From positions 1-25,041 of the forward strand of contig PFTQ01000019.1 of NCBI GenBank assembly GCA_002789635.1: a DNA stretch of 25,041 nucleotides, read 5' to 3'. The notes beneath the pieces are model-generated. The model worked only from the letters and a program-made list of their open reading frames with translations. It ran no database searches and had not been told where the DNA came from. Of this stretch, positions 7,564 to 15,113 are shown piece after piece. This DNA is from Candidatus Aenigmarchaeota archaeon CG_4_9_14_3_um_filter_37_18. Its GTDB lineage: Archaea; Aenigmatarchaeota; Aenigmatarchaeia; CG10238-14. The number at the start of each line of letters is the position of its first letter. Position 1 is the first letter of the stretch. The translations under genes and the position numbers were made by a program.

Positions 7564-7792
7564 ACATGAAATTCATTTCACTTTCATTCCAGATGACAAG
7601 TCACACATGAGTTAAAAACAGTAAATCGGTGAAATAGAAAAGCGGGATTATGGTTGGTCTATAACCCTATCAGTTATGTTTCTGTTGAGATGGTCTTCCA
7701 GTTGTCGCTTCACTATATTTTTTGAAATGTTTTGAAAAAGTAACAAATGTTATTTTTATAATACAGTCTAATTTCATCTTTACCTTACCGAT

Positions 7793-9025
7793 CTAAAACA
7801 ACATCCCATTAATCATCCACGCCAGCCCGGCAAAGTAGATAGTCGTTGATACCATCAAAAATCCCATATTGCTAGTCCTTTTGATCCCCCATAAAACAGG
7901 CAGAAGACCCAAACATGTCGATACAATCAGGATAAACAACCCAGCTATGCCTGTAAACCACAACACCATCAGCACCGTGAACCCAAGAATAATCTGCGAA
8001 GCCAGTTTATAATTGACTCTTTCTAAGAGCTTCAAACTCTTCTTCCCAATGAACCATGTGATAAGAACTGAAAGGCCAGCGGAAAAAAGAATAACCCCAA
8101 CAGAAAAAATAAGGTTGTTCAAGCCAAACTCAAGAAAGACTTCATCAATTGCAGCGGCAGCTCCAGACCTTATCTTCCCAAAAGAATAAAGGCTGACCAA
8201 AGCAAAAAAAGCGTTCGACATGTTGATCCCGGATAATGCTCCTAAAAATTCATTCTGGCCAAGACCTGTAAATTCAGACACTAAAACACCAGCCTGCGAC
8301 TCTCCAGCTCCGGGAAGGATGCCTATCAACAACCCGGCGATCAATCCAGAGGCGACTATTTTTGGGACATTACCAACATTCACGCTTTCACTCATGATCT
8401 GTTTAGGCAGCTTCGTGACTTCCTGCATACTCATCAGTAGTCCGGCAATCCCGAACATACCAGTAAGCGTAGGGAATAATGCCCATTCAGAACTGATGAT
8501 AGTTGAGTTCAAGCAAAGAATACCCCACAAACCAGAGATAAGATAAAGGAATAGGGACATCATTTTTTCTCTCCATGTCTTTTCCATGACAACCATCCAT
8601 ATTGCTAGACCCAGAAGCAGGAAGTGAAGATAAGGATAGACGAACTCGTGAAGAATCGGTATAAAAAAAAGCAGGACAGGGAGAGTGACTATGCAAACAA
8701 TAAGCGTCAGGAAAGCGCCTGATAAACTGATGAACAGTGCATCTAGACCTTTACCCTCAAGAACCATCCTATGACCGGGGAGGATATTTATTACAGTGTT
8801 AGGGTCAGGGACAGAAAAAAATATGGCAGGAATATAGTTGAGTAGGACATTGCTCACCATGATGCTGATGATTAACGCTAGGATAGCGTCCTGAGGGAAC
8901 TGGGAAAGGAACGGAAGAAGGCTGACCACAAGAACGAAGAATTGGTTGGGGTGGATGCCGGGGAGAATACCAGCAAATACACCAAGAGCTATTCCGATAA
9001 ATGAAAACAGCAAGATATATAGCAT
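7793..9025 (-). CDS. TctA-family (DUF112) membrane permease
   Basis: A 410-residue, highly hydrophobic protein with about ten membrane segments. The two halves each carry a related glycine/proline-rich motif, GVFAGILPGIHPNQ near residue 20 and GLLIGILPGAGESQAG near residue 235. These are the hallmark of the TctA/DUF112 superfamily. In bacteria TctA is the large membrane subunit of tripartite tricarboxylate transporters. In archaea the homologue (COG1784-like) commonly stands alone, without TctB or TctC, and none is present here. The substrate is unknown. The gene points towards the candidate origin region and is the first of two minus-strand genes between polB and NAC. An A/T-rich promoter-like segment at about 9050-9060 lies 30 bp upstream of the ATG. 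Confidence 0.85.
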   Translation of the reverse strand: MLYILLFSFIGIALGVFAGILPGIHPNQFFVLVVSLLPFLSQFPQDAILALIISIMVSNVLLNYIPAIFFSVPDPNTVINILPGHRMVLEGKGLDALFISLSGAFLTLIVCIVTLPVLLFFIPILHEFVYPYLHFLLLGLAIWMVVMEKTWREKMMSLFLYLISGLWGILCLNSTIISSEWALFPTLTGMFGIAGLLMSMQEVTKLPKQIMSESVNVGNVPKIVASGLIAGLLIGILPGAGESQAGVLVSEFTGLGQNEFLGALSGINMSNAFFALVSLYSFGKIRSGAAAAIDEVFLEFGLNNLIFSVGVILFSAGLSVLITWFIGKKSLKLLERVNYKLASQIILGFTVLMVLWFTGIAGLFILIVSTCLGLLPVLWGIKRTSNMGFLMVSTTIYFAGLAWMINGMLF

Positions 9026-9127
9026 AACTAATTGTTGATTTTTTGTGACTAAAAAAATTTTGTGAAACGGCTTATCTTCTGTTAGTAGAGTATTTGCAAT
9101 TATGTGTAGGTGTTTGTGAAAATTTTA

Positions 9128-9868
9128 CTATCTTACATGTAGGTTTATTGCATCGATTAAATTTTCAATGGGAGATTTTCCGTTAACATCATATTTAGGA
9201 ACAAAGACTTTGTATTCTGGAATTTTCATCCATTCCCCTGGTAATATAGCATCATCACTATGAGAAATTATTGGAGGAACTCTAAACCTTTGTCTTCTCA
9301 ATTCTTCTATAAATTGCCATCCATACCTGAAACGATAGTCATCATCTTTATAACGATTACCTCCTTCTCTCGGATCACACCACAAGTTATGGTCACAAAT
9401 AACTAAATCAGGTTCTTTTCCCTGTTCTTGAAATTGTTGAAAAAAACGCAAAGTTGCATCAGGGTCACCACCTAAAACACAATATTGGGCAAATGCTTCC
9501 TGAAGGACAGAAACTGTTTTCCATGCGCCAATCCTAGTTGTACCCTGTGTAAGATGATCATCAACGTAAATAATAATTCTTTCACCTGTTATAGGATCGA
9601 AGTATATTTTCCCTCCGTATATAGGTATTAGCAGACTTTTTCTGAAAGTTGGTTGTTCGGCTCTTCTAGTACCTGCTGCCCAAGAACATCTGAGAAGTCT
9701 GTTTTCTCTGGCTTCATATCGATTCCTAGAAGTGTACAGTGGTGAGGGATAATCATTATCAATTACTTTGACTTCTAATAAATCTTCTTTTGTAGTGCCT
9801 AATTCAGAAGCATAACTTTCTAAAATCCAAGGAACTCTTGGAAATGCTTCGGAAAAGGGCATATTCAT
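9128..9868 (-). CDS. Receiver-domain protein with unknown N-terminal domain
   Basis: A 246-residue protein. Its C-terminal half reads as a response-regulator receiver: acidic pair IYVDDH (Asp103, Asp104), phospho-acceptor LVICDHN (Asp159), conserved Ser in PIISHSDD (Ser202 or Ser204) and the Lys in VFVPKYD (Lys225). Two insertions, after the acidic pair and after Asp159 (an Arg/Asp-rich loop), make it divergent. Residues 1-95 match no family I recognise. I reject the longer frame running to 10102, because it would lie antisense through the NAC gene. The ATG at 9868 has TTTAAA about 20 bp upstream. No histidine kinase or DNA-binding domain is visible. A second, broken receiver gene lies at 1772-2316, so this genome uses orphan receivers. 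Confidence 0.65.
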   Translation of the reverse strand: MNMPFSEAFPRVPWILESYASELGTTKEDLLEVKVIDNDYPSPLYTSRNRYEARENRLLRCSWAAGTRRAEQPTFRKSLLIPIYGGKIYFDPITGERIIIYVDDHLTQGTTRIGAWKTVSVLQEAFAQYCVLGGDPDATLRFFQQFQEQGKEPDLVICDHNLWCDPREGGNRYKDDDYRFRYGWQFIEELRRQRFRVPPIISHSDDAILPGEWMKIPEYKVFVPKYDVNGKSPIENLIDAINLHVR

Positions 9869-9880
9869 AACAAAACAATT

Positions 9881-9894
9881 AAACTTTAAATTTG
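9881..9894 (-). promoter_or_regulatory. TATA-like box of the receiver gene
   Basis: The 14-mer AAACTTTAAATTTG contains a palindromic TTTAAA about 20 bp upstream of the ATG at 9868. The identical 14-mer recurs at 9943-9956 as the likely NAC promoter. Confidence 0.45.
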
Positions 9895-9942
9895 TTTCAG
9901 AGATCGAAATAATATCAGGCCTCGCCACAAAAAATTTTCTGT

Positions 9943-9956
9943 AAACTTTAAATTTG
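9943..9956 (+). promoter_or_regulatory. TATA-like box of the NAC gene
   Basis: AAACTTTAAATTTG, centred about 28 bp upstream of the ATG at 9978. That is the spacing expected for a leaderless archaeal mRNA, and it supports that start over the upstream alternatives at 9954. Confidence 0.55.
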
Positions 9957-9977
9957 CTCCTATCCAAATTAACACAC

Positions 9978-10301
9978 ATGATACCAGGAATGAACCCAAA
10001 GCAGTTGGAAGCTGCGCTAAAACAATTAGGAATGAAAATGGAAAATCTGTCGGCAACCCAAGTAGTAATCAAGACAGATGAGGGGGATATAACAATCAAC
10101 AATCCGCAGGTCGTGAAAACAACAATGAAGGGTCAAATAGTCTATCAAGTGTCTGGGAGTCCGGAAGAAGCAGCATTCAGTGAAGAAGATGTGAAGCTAG
10201 TGATGGAGCAGACTGGTGTGGAAGACAGGAAAAAAGCAGAGGAAGCCCTGAAAGAAACAAACGGAGAAGTAGTGGAAGCGATAATGAAGCTAAAATCCTA
10301 G
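9978..10301 (+). CDS. nac: Nascent polypeptide-associated complex protein (archaeal NAC)
   Basis: A 107-residue protein starting MIPGMNPKQLEAALKQLG, the standard archaeal NAC N-terminus. The NAC domain occupies about residues 25-60 (ATQVVIKT..GDITINNPQV....GQIVYQVSG). A UBA domain occupies the C-terminus, about 68-107 (SEEDVKLVMEQTGV...ALKETNGEVVEAIMKL). It binds at the ribosome exit tunnel as a homodimer and shields nascent chains. The start at 9978 fits both homologues and the TATA-like box 28 bp upstream. The gene converges on the SecD-like gene, and the two stops overlap in the sequence CTAG at 10298-10301, leaving no intergenic terminator space. Confidence 0.95.
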   Translation: MIPGMNPKQLEAALKQLGMKMENLSATQVVIKTDEGDITINNPQVVKTTMKGQIVYQVSGSPEEAAFSEEDVKLVMEQTGVEDRKKAEEALKETNGEVVEAIMKLKS

Positions 10302-11998
10302 CCTTTCTTAATTTTTTTCGCCATATTCATGAATTCAGGCTTAGTTAATGAAAGTCCAATCATTACCATAACTCCAGATGCGATCGAAATATTTCTGTAA
10401 GGCGGGATAAAGAATAAGACAGCCATCAAAATGAGTATAGCTAGATTAATCTCCCAAAAGTATCTGAATATTTTCTCTTCCCTCCTGTCAGTTTTCAACA
10501 GGATGAATTGCACTGCGGTTATCAGAGTGCCAAAACCAAACCCAAGCAAAATATAACTATCGACAACAACCTTATTTACAGCTGACGGGAATGATATTAA
10601 AATCATCAAAACAACCACCACCCATTTTATCCAGCCTTTGCCTCCGCTTTTAATAAAGGCAAATATCATGCAAAAAACTAAAAGAATCATTGCGAACACA
10701 CGCGATGAAACCAAGCCTAAAACCAGCAAAACTTCAGTGGCAAAAACCCCTAAAATTAACCCAGTTATTTTAACACTCTTAAACCTTAGAAAACCATAAG
10801 CGCACGAAGCAATTGCCAGCCCTAAAACAGCATAAGCCGCAAGATTAAGCAAGGCTTTCCTTTCGGGCTGAACATCCAATCTTTGAGCAACCCTTATATC
10901 AGCCAGCCTCCCGCTTTCCAGAAAAGCGGTCAGAACCTGCAATTTTCTGCTGGCCTCTTCTTTTGTATTTTCAACTCCCCATAAAATCACTCTTTCTAAA
11001 TCCTTGCCAGCATCTGCTTGGGTTACTGGGACGCTAGTGAAGATTTCCCCGTCAACCAACACAACCAAAGGGCCTTCAAGGAAATTCTCTCCCTGTGGGT
11101 TTACCATTATAGGCTGGCCTTTAGTCACCTTCTTGAAGTTTTCTTGAGCCTTTACCGAAAGATCCACAATCAAGCCATATTGGAAGACTTTTCCGCTTTG
11201 TGTCAGCCCTATATTCTTGCTGAGGCTTGAGACATTTACATCATTATCATCAAAAACATCAAGGAAAAAGCTAGTGTAATTCTCGGTGATATTTTGGACT
11301 TCTATCTCAACGCTGTCTAAAGAAAATTTATCGCCAACATCATAGTTTTTGTTGTATATCATAACGCCTTCATCTATTGTGAAGTTGTAAGCCTTGTCAT
11401 TCAACAGGATTTTGCCGGTATTGTTCTTTATCTCGGCGATTTCCATGAATTTAACCGATACAACACCAGGCTGAAGGATGTTCTCGATTTTATCCTCCTC
11501 GCTTGAGTCAAAAATAATGTTAAAGCTTTTATCAGAATCCTTGCTGATTTCCAAATCTGTTAATCCGTAAATTTTTCCTCTAGAAGCTATTTTTTCCATT
11601 TCTGCGTCAACAGAATCGCTTTCAATTATGAATTTTCTTCCCCCTCCAATATCAATGCCAAGCCTAATCCCGTCATTTTCAAAATTTTTGACCCTTACAT
11701 CAATGGTTTGGTTATTTCCTATATCACACACTCTAGGTCCTCCATTGACTATCAGGCTTATCTTTCCTTTCAAGTCTTTTACCGATGAGTAAAAAGACGC
11801 TGAATTCGTTACATCTTTTTCATTGATTTTTGTGACAACTGAATTGTATGTCAGGATTTCTTTGCATGCACTGTCTTTAGATACACCAGTGACAACCACG
11901 CCTGATTTTTTTGCGATAAGCGGGTAGGCTAGGAAAACCAATGATAGAAATACCAGGACGCTAATTGTTATGAGCCTTATCTCGTTTATCGCTTTCAT
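10298..11998 (-). CDS. SecD-like protein with divergent membrane domain
   Basis: A 566-residue protein. One N-terminal membrane segment (about 9-28) is followed by a long outside domain. Residues about 40-90 look PDZ-like (VTKINEKDVTNSASFYSSVKD). GIRLGIDIGGGRKFII matches the SecD GLDLxGG motif. VTKGQP...PLVVLVDGEIFTSVPV and LTAFLESGRLADI match the end of the SecD P1 domain. The C-terminal part has about six to seven hydrophobic segments, but lacks the conserved GxGVD-type motif of the SecD channel helix, which is needed for proton-driven function in normal SecDF. No secF is adjacent. SecD works with SecF to help protein export; this one may be a degenerate form or a different export accessory. 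The start is supported by GGTGA just upstream. Its stop overlaps the NAC stop. Confidence 0.7.
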   Translation of the reverse strand: MKAINEIRLITISVLVFLSLVFLAYPLIAKKSGVVVTGVSKDSACKEILTYNSVVTKINEKDVTNSASFYSSVKDLKGKISLIVNGGPRVCDIGNNQTIDVRVKNFENDGIRLGIDIGGGRKFIIESDSVDAEMEKIASRGKIYGLTDLEISKDSDKSFNIIFDSSEEDKIENILQPGVVSVKFMEIAEIKNNTGKILLNDKAYNFTIDEGVMIYNKNYDVGDKFSLDSVEIEVQNITENYTSFFLDVFDDNDVNVSSLSKNIGLTQSGKVFQYGLIVDLSVKAQENFKKVTKGQPIMVNPQGENFLEGPLVVLVDGEIFTSVPVTQADAGKDLERVILWGVENTKEEASRKLQVLTAFLESGRLADIRVAQRLDVQPERKALLNLAAYAVLGLAIASCAYGFLRFKSVKITGLILGVFATEVLLVLGLVSSRVFAMILLVFCMIFAFIKSGGKGWIKWVVVVLMILISFPSAVNKVVVDSYILLGFGFGTLITAVQFILLKTDRREEKIFRYFWEINLAILILMAVLFFIPPYRNISIASGVMVMIGLSLTKPEFMNMAKKIKKG

Positions 11999-12002
11999 TC
12001 CT

Positions 12003-12007
12003 TCACC
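12003..12007 (-). promoter_or_regulatory. Ribosome binding site GGTGA of the SecD-like gene
   Basis: GGTGA (minus strand) lies four bases before the ATG at 11998 and matches the archaeal anti-Shine-Dalgarno. TTTAAA-rich sequence at about 12035-12052, some 40-50 bp upstream, fits a promoter giving a short leader. Confidence 0.55.
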
Positions 12008-12080
12008 GTTAGCCTAATTGTTTATGATTTAGAGATTTAAAAGTTTAAAGTTTGCAAAACTAATATATTTTTTGATTAGC

Positions 12081-13094
12081 ATGTGGGCTCTAATAGGAAC
12101 TTTTCTTATTTCAGTGTTTTTTTCATTGCTTTCCACGAAAATATTGATACCCTTCTTTAAGAGAAACAAGATAGTTGCATTAGACCTCCAGAAAAAAGAC
12201 ACGCCTTTGGTTGCCAACAGTGGCGGGATACCAGTGTTTTTCGGTCTTTTTATGGGTTTGATGTTTTTTATTGGAGTTCAGGTTTTTGTTTTTGACGCTA
12301 CACAGTATCTGGTTTTCCTTTTCGCGGCTATCCTGACAATATTCTTGATAACTATCATCGGCTTCTTTGATGACCTGAATGTCAAGGAGGTTTTGGAGGG
12401 GAAGAAGAAGATTAGGACAGGGCTAAAACAATGGCAGAAGCCTTTGCTTACACTTCCTGCGGCTATTCCACTTATGGTTGTCAAAGCCGGGTTTACCACG
12501 CTTTTCATCCCTTTTATTGGGAATGTTAATTTTGGCCTTCTGTATCCGTTAATTCTGGTTCCAATCGGTGTTGTTGGGGCTGCGAATGCCATCAACCTTT
12601 TAGGTGGGTTTAATGGATCAGAGGCTGGGATGGGGATTGTCTACTGCACGACTCTTGGGATATTTGCTTTGATAATCGGGGAGGTTATTTCCGCTGCTAT
12701 ATTCTTTTCTTGCGTAGGCGCTTTAATAGGGTTTTTAAAATACAACTGGGTCCCTGCGAAGATTCTCTCCGGCGACAGTATTCAGTATCTGCTTGGCTCT
12801 GTTGTTGCATCTGGAGTGATACTTGGGAACATGGAGAAGTCTGGGCTGTTTTTAATGATACCTTTTATGATTGAGTTTCTTCTTAAGCTGAGGGGGAGGC
12901 TTCATGTTCACTGCATGGGCAAGCTTAGATCAGATGGGAAATTGGATCCGCCTTACGGGAAGAAGATATATTCCTGGACTCATATTATTATGAATATAAG
13001 ACCGATGACTGAGAAGCAGGTTACTTGGATGCTGATATTGATGCAAGTCATGTTTTCGGTTGCGTTCTTTTTGGTGTTTTTTATATTCTTTTGA
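12081..13094 (+). CDS. GlcNAc-1-phosphate transferase (Alg7/AglH-like)
   Basis: A 337-residue polytopic membrane protein of the MraY/WecA/GPT family. These transfer a sugar-1-phosphate from UDP-sugar to a polyprenyl or dolichyl phosphate, the first step of lipid-linked glycan synthesis. Motifs: ALDLQKKDTPLVANSGGI near residues 37-54; the metal-binding GFFDDL near 96; and NAINLLGGFNGSEAG near 174, which follows the eukaryotic/archaeal Alg7 pattern (NAINxxxGxNGxExG), not the bacterial NxxDGLDG. LSGDSIQYLLGS follows. I use the ATG at 12081; a TTG nine bases upstream is less likely. It diverges from the SecD-like gene. Alg14 and Alg13, which carry out the next step in eukaryotes, are only one gene downstream, which supports an Alg7-like role. 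Confidence 0.85.
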   Translation: MWALIGTFLISVFFSLLSTKILIPFFKRNKIVALDLQKKDTPLVANSGGIPVFFGLFMGLMFFIGVQVFVFDATQYLVFLFAAILTIFLITIIGFFDDLNVKEVLEGKKKIRTGLKQWQKPLLTLPAAIPLMVVKAGFTTLFIPFIGNVNFGLLYPLILVPIGVVGAANAINLLGGFNGSEAGMGIVYCTTLGIFALIIGEVISAAIFFSCVGALIGFLKYNWVPAKILSGDSIQYLLGSVVASGVILGNMEKSGLFLMIPFMIEFLLKLRGRLHVHCMGKLRSDGKLDPPYGKKIYSWTHIIMNIRPMTEKQVTWMLILMQVMFSVAFFLVFFIFF

Positions 13095-13251
13095 GTTGTT
13101 TTTAGGTTAGAGAGAGTTTATTTGTGAAATTGGTGGGAATTTATATGGTGAAAACTATAGATTTCAATGGATTTAATGTTATTACTATTATATAGTAAAA
13201 TAGAGAAATGTTTATATATGGATCAATATATATGGTGTTTGTTGGGTAACT

Positions 13252-14130
13252 ATGAAAAGAATAAGAATAGACCGTATTGGGGGTAATCGTAATCAAGGGG
13301 ATTTTGAATCTCTCGAAGAACTGCAAAGTTTATTGGGAGAAACAACTGATAAAAAGACTCCATTCGACGATATTCTAGTTGATGCAGGTTTACTGGACAT
13401 TCTAAGAGAATTATATGTTTTTGATAATTCTGGTAGATCTGGTCCTCTTTTTGGTTTTCTCAGAAAAGAAAATGATTCTCTTCACGTTGCTTGTGGCGGA
13501 AATCGCACAGGGGAAGTGAGGATAGTGGTTAATAATGACAGTTTTAGAAATTATGTGGAAAGCCATGAACCTTTTTCAGCTTTTGTTAAACTATTCCCCA
13601 CAAGAACGGAGGGAAATACATTCATAACTGTTTCTGATTGGTTTGGTTTTTATGAGAGAATGGAATATTTGAGAGAAAAAAGAATGGGTTATATAGAAAT
13701 CCCATTTTCCCAGGGGGAGGATGAAGAACTCAAAGTAACTACTATGAGACTTACACAACCTTCAAAACCAACTGCAGGTGGGATATTATATAGAATGGTG
13801 GAAAAAACATTTGATACCAGTGGAAATAAAATTTCAGAAAGGATTGGGATTTTTATAAAAAGAAAGGGTGATTCCTATATTTATTATCCAAAAAACATAT
13901 TGGAAGAAAAATTGTTGGAAAAATCCCCATATACCCCTCACTCTAACCTTGGTTATGCTTCAGGGACTTCTCTATCATTGGTAGCTTTGATGGGGGGTCT
14001 TTATTTGGCAAAAAACTGGAATAATTATTCAAGGAAGAGAAAAATTATTCAAGGAGCAGGCACATTGTTCGGTGCTTTACTTGGTGTTGCATCAATACTT
14101 TCTCAATATCAATTGAACAAGAGCCAATAA
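13252..14130 (+). CDS. Protein of unknown function with C-terminal membrane anchor
   Basis: A 292-residue protein I cannot assign. Residues 1-215 are soluble and begin with a basic stretch (MKRIRIDRIGG). Two hydrophobic segments follow near the C-terminus (about 232-250, SLSLVALMGGLYLA; and about 266-285, GAGTLFGALLGVASIL), separated by a basic loop (SRKRK), so it is probably anchored with the bulk in the cytoplasm. The segment GPLFGFLRKEND ... FVKLFPTRTEGNTFITVSDWFGF has the general layout of a JAB/MPN fold, but the catalytic Glu and His residues are absent; this is weak. It lies between the Alg7-like and Alg14/Alg13 genes on the same strand. A TATA-like TTTATATAT lies about 37 bp upstream, leaving a leader of about 10 bases. 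Confidence 0.7.
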   Translation: MKRIRIDRIGGNRNQGDFESLEELQSLLGETTDKKTPFDDILVDAGLLDILRELYVFDNSGRSGPLFGFLRKENDSLHVACGGNRTGEVRIVVNNDSFRNYVESHEPFSAFVKLFPTRTEGNTFITVSDWFGFYERMEYLREKRMGYIEIPFSQGEDEELKVTTMRLTQPSKPTAGGILYRMVEKTFDTSGNKISERIGIFIKRKGDSYIYYPKNILEEKLLEKSPYTPHSNLGYASGTSLSLVALMGGLYLAKNWNNYSRKRKIIQGAGTLFGALLGVASILSQYQLNKSQ

Positions 14131-14193
14131 TAAACTCCCGACAATTCTTGAAAAAGAAGTAATTTCTAATCCTTCTAATCCCAAACAATAGTT

Positions 14194-14640
14194 ATGAAAA
14201 TAGCTCTTGTAGCAAGCGGTGGAGGACATTTAAAAGAGATATCCTTCATAGAAAGCTTTTACAAGAAGCACGACCATTTCTTTGTAACATTTGAAAGACC
14301 CAACAGCATCAGCCTCGCCAAGAAAGAGAAAGTGCATTTTGTCATAGACCCTAAAAGAAACCCAATCAAGCTAATCCAGAACATAATTCAGTCCATAACC
14401 ATATTCCTAAAAGAAAAACCTGATGTAATAATCTCGACTGGAGCCGGGGTTGCAATACCCATCTGTTACTTTGGAAAATTGTTTGACGCAAAAATTATTT
14501 TCATCGAAAGCTTCTGCAGGACAGAAGAGCCGTCGCTCACAGGAAAATTAGTTTACCCAATCTCAGACCTGTTCATCTACCAGTGGGAAAAGCTGAAAGA
14601 ATTCTATCCTAACGGTATTTACGGAGGGTTGTTGATATGA
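14194..14640 (+). CDS. Alg14-like glycosyltransferase membrane subunit
   Basis: A 148-residue protein starting MKIALVASGGGHLKE, the GGGH loop typical of Alg14/PssD. DVIISTGAGVAIPICYFGKL and KIIFIESFCRTEEPSLTGKL follow, both conserved in the family. In eukaryotes Alg14 anchors Alg13 at the membrane and the pair adds the second GlcNAc to dolichol-PP-GlcNAc. In bacteria PssD/PssE transfer a sugar onto an undecaprenyl-linked carrier. The gene overlaps the Alg13-like gene by four bases (ATGA), so the two subunits are translationally coupled. With the Alg7-like gene at 12081 it suggests a eukaryote-like start of a lipid-linked oligosaccharide. Sugar identity is inferred. Confidence 0.88.
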   Translation: MKIALVASGGGHLKEISFIESFYKKHDHFFVTFERPNSISLAKKEKVHFVIDPKRNPIKLIQNIIQSITIFLKEKPDVIISTGAGVAIPICYFGKLFDAKIIFIESFCRTEEPSLTGKLVYPISDLFIYQWEKLKEFYPNGIYGGLLI

Positions 14641-15113
14641 TCTTTGTCACAGTTGGAACAGATACCCATCAATTTGACAGGCTGATTAAAGCTATGGACG
14701 ATCTTGTCAAGAAAAAGGCAACCAAAGAAAAAGTAGTCGCGCAGATAGGGAATAGCACTTACGAGCCAAAGAATTTTGAATACTTTAGGTTCAAGCCATA
14801 TGAGGAAGTTGAAGAGTTGACAAAAAAATCAAACTTCGTGATCTCCCATGCTGGAGCAGGCTCAATAATGCTAGCATTGGAAAATAAAAAACCAGTGATA
14901 GTTGTGCCTAGGCTAAAAAAATATGACGAGCATGTGAACGACCACCAGATCGAGATAACAAAAGAACTGGAAAAACAAGGGAGGATACTTGGGGTGTATG
15001 ATATCTCCGAGCTCAAAGAAAAAATCAACAAAGTCGAAAAGATGAAGAGCAAATCTTTCCCTAAACCTAGAATACCAGGAATAATCGAAAACTTCATCAA
15101 ATCTAGTTTCTAA
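14637..15113 (+). CDS. Alg13-like glycosyltransferase catalytic subunit
   Basis: A 158-residue GT-B C-terminal half-domain. It starts MIFVTVGTDTHQFDRLI, the signature of Alg13/PssE/EpsE. The UDP-sugar-binding SNFVISHAGAGSIMLALENKKPVIVVPR, read in two parts (ISHAGAGSI and KPVIVVPR), and the following HVNDHQ motif are intact. It works with the Alg14-like subunit encoded immediately upstream, overlapping by four bases. The stop at 15113 abuts the stop of the converging radical SAM gene at 15114 with no spacer. Confidence 0.9.
   Translation: MIFVTVGTDTHQFDRLIKAMDDLVKKKATKEKVVAQIGNSTYEPKNFEYFRFKPYEEVEELTKKSNFVISHAGAGSIMLALENKKPVIVVPRLKKYDEHVNDHQIEITKELEKQGRILGVYDISELKEKINKVEKMKSKSFPKPRIPGIIENFIKSSF

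Larger units (their letters stand above)
7483..7792. other. 310-bp intergenic candidate origin region after polB
   Basis: No convincing ORF. The left part holds two ORB-like sequences in the same orientation (7491-7515 and 7539-7563). The right part (about 7710-7780) is strongly AT-rich, with the partial palindrome TAACA-AA-TGTTA at 7741-7752. It lies immediately downstream of the cdc6/DP1-like/polB cluster. The combination of initiator-binding-like boxes with an AT-rich flank is how archaeal origins look, but assignment is by inspection only. I could not find a good inverted ORB copy here. Confidence 0.5.

Noticed and set aside
7660..7720. Possible inverted ORB (TAACCCTATCAGTTATGTTTCTG and TCTTCCAGTTGTCG)
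   Set aside because: Only half-matches, with wrong spacing between the C-string and TTTC.
8220..8546. 108-residue plus-strand frame inside the TctA-like gene
   Set aside because: Antisense shadow of a conserved membrane protein; no own signature or promoter.
9869..10102. N-terminal extension of the receiver-domain gene (78 extra residues)
   Set aside because: It runs antisense through the well-supported NAC start and has low-complexity composition; ATG at 9868 with a nearby TATA-like box is preferred.
13095..13251. Small RNA or CRISPR leader in the AT-rich gap before the unknown gene
   Set aside because: No repeats or stable hairpins; looks like a promoter region (TTTATATAT at about 13211) only.
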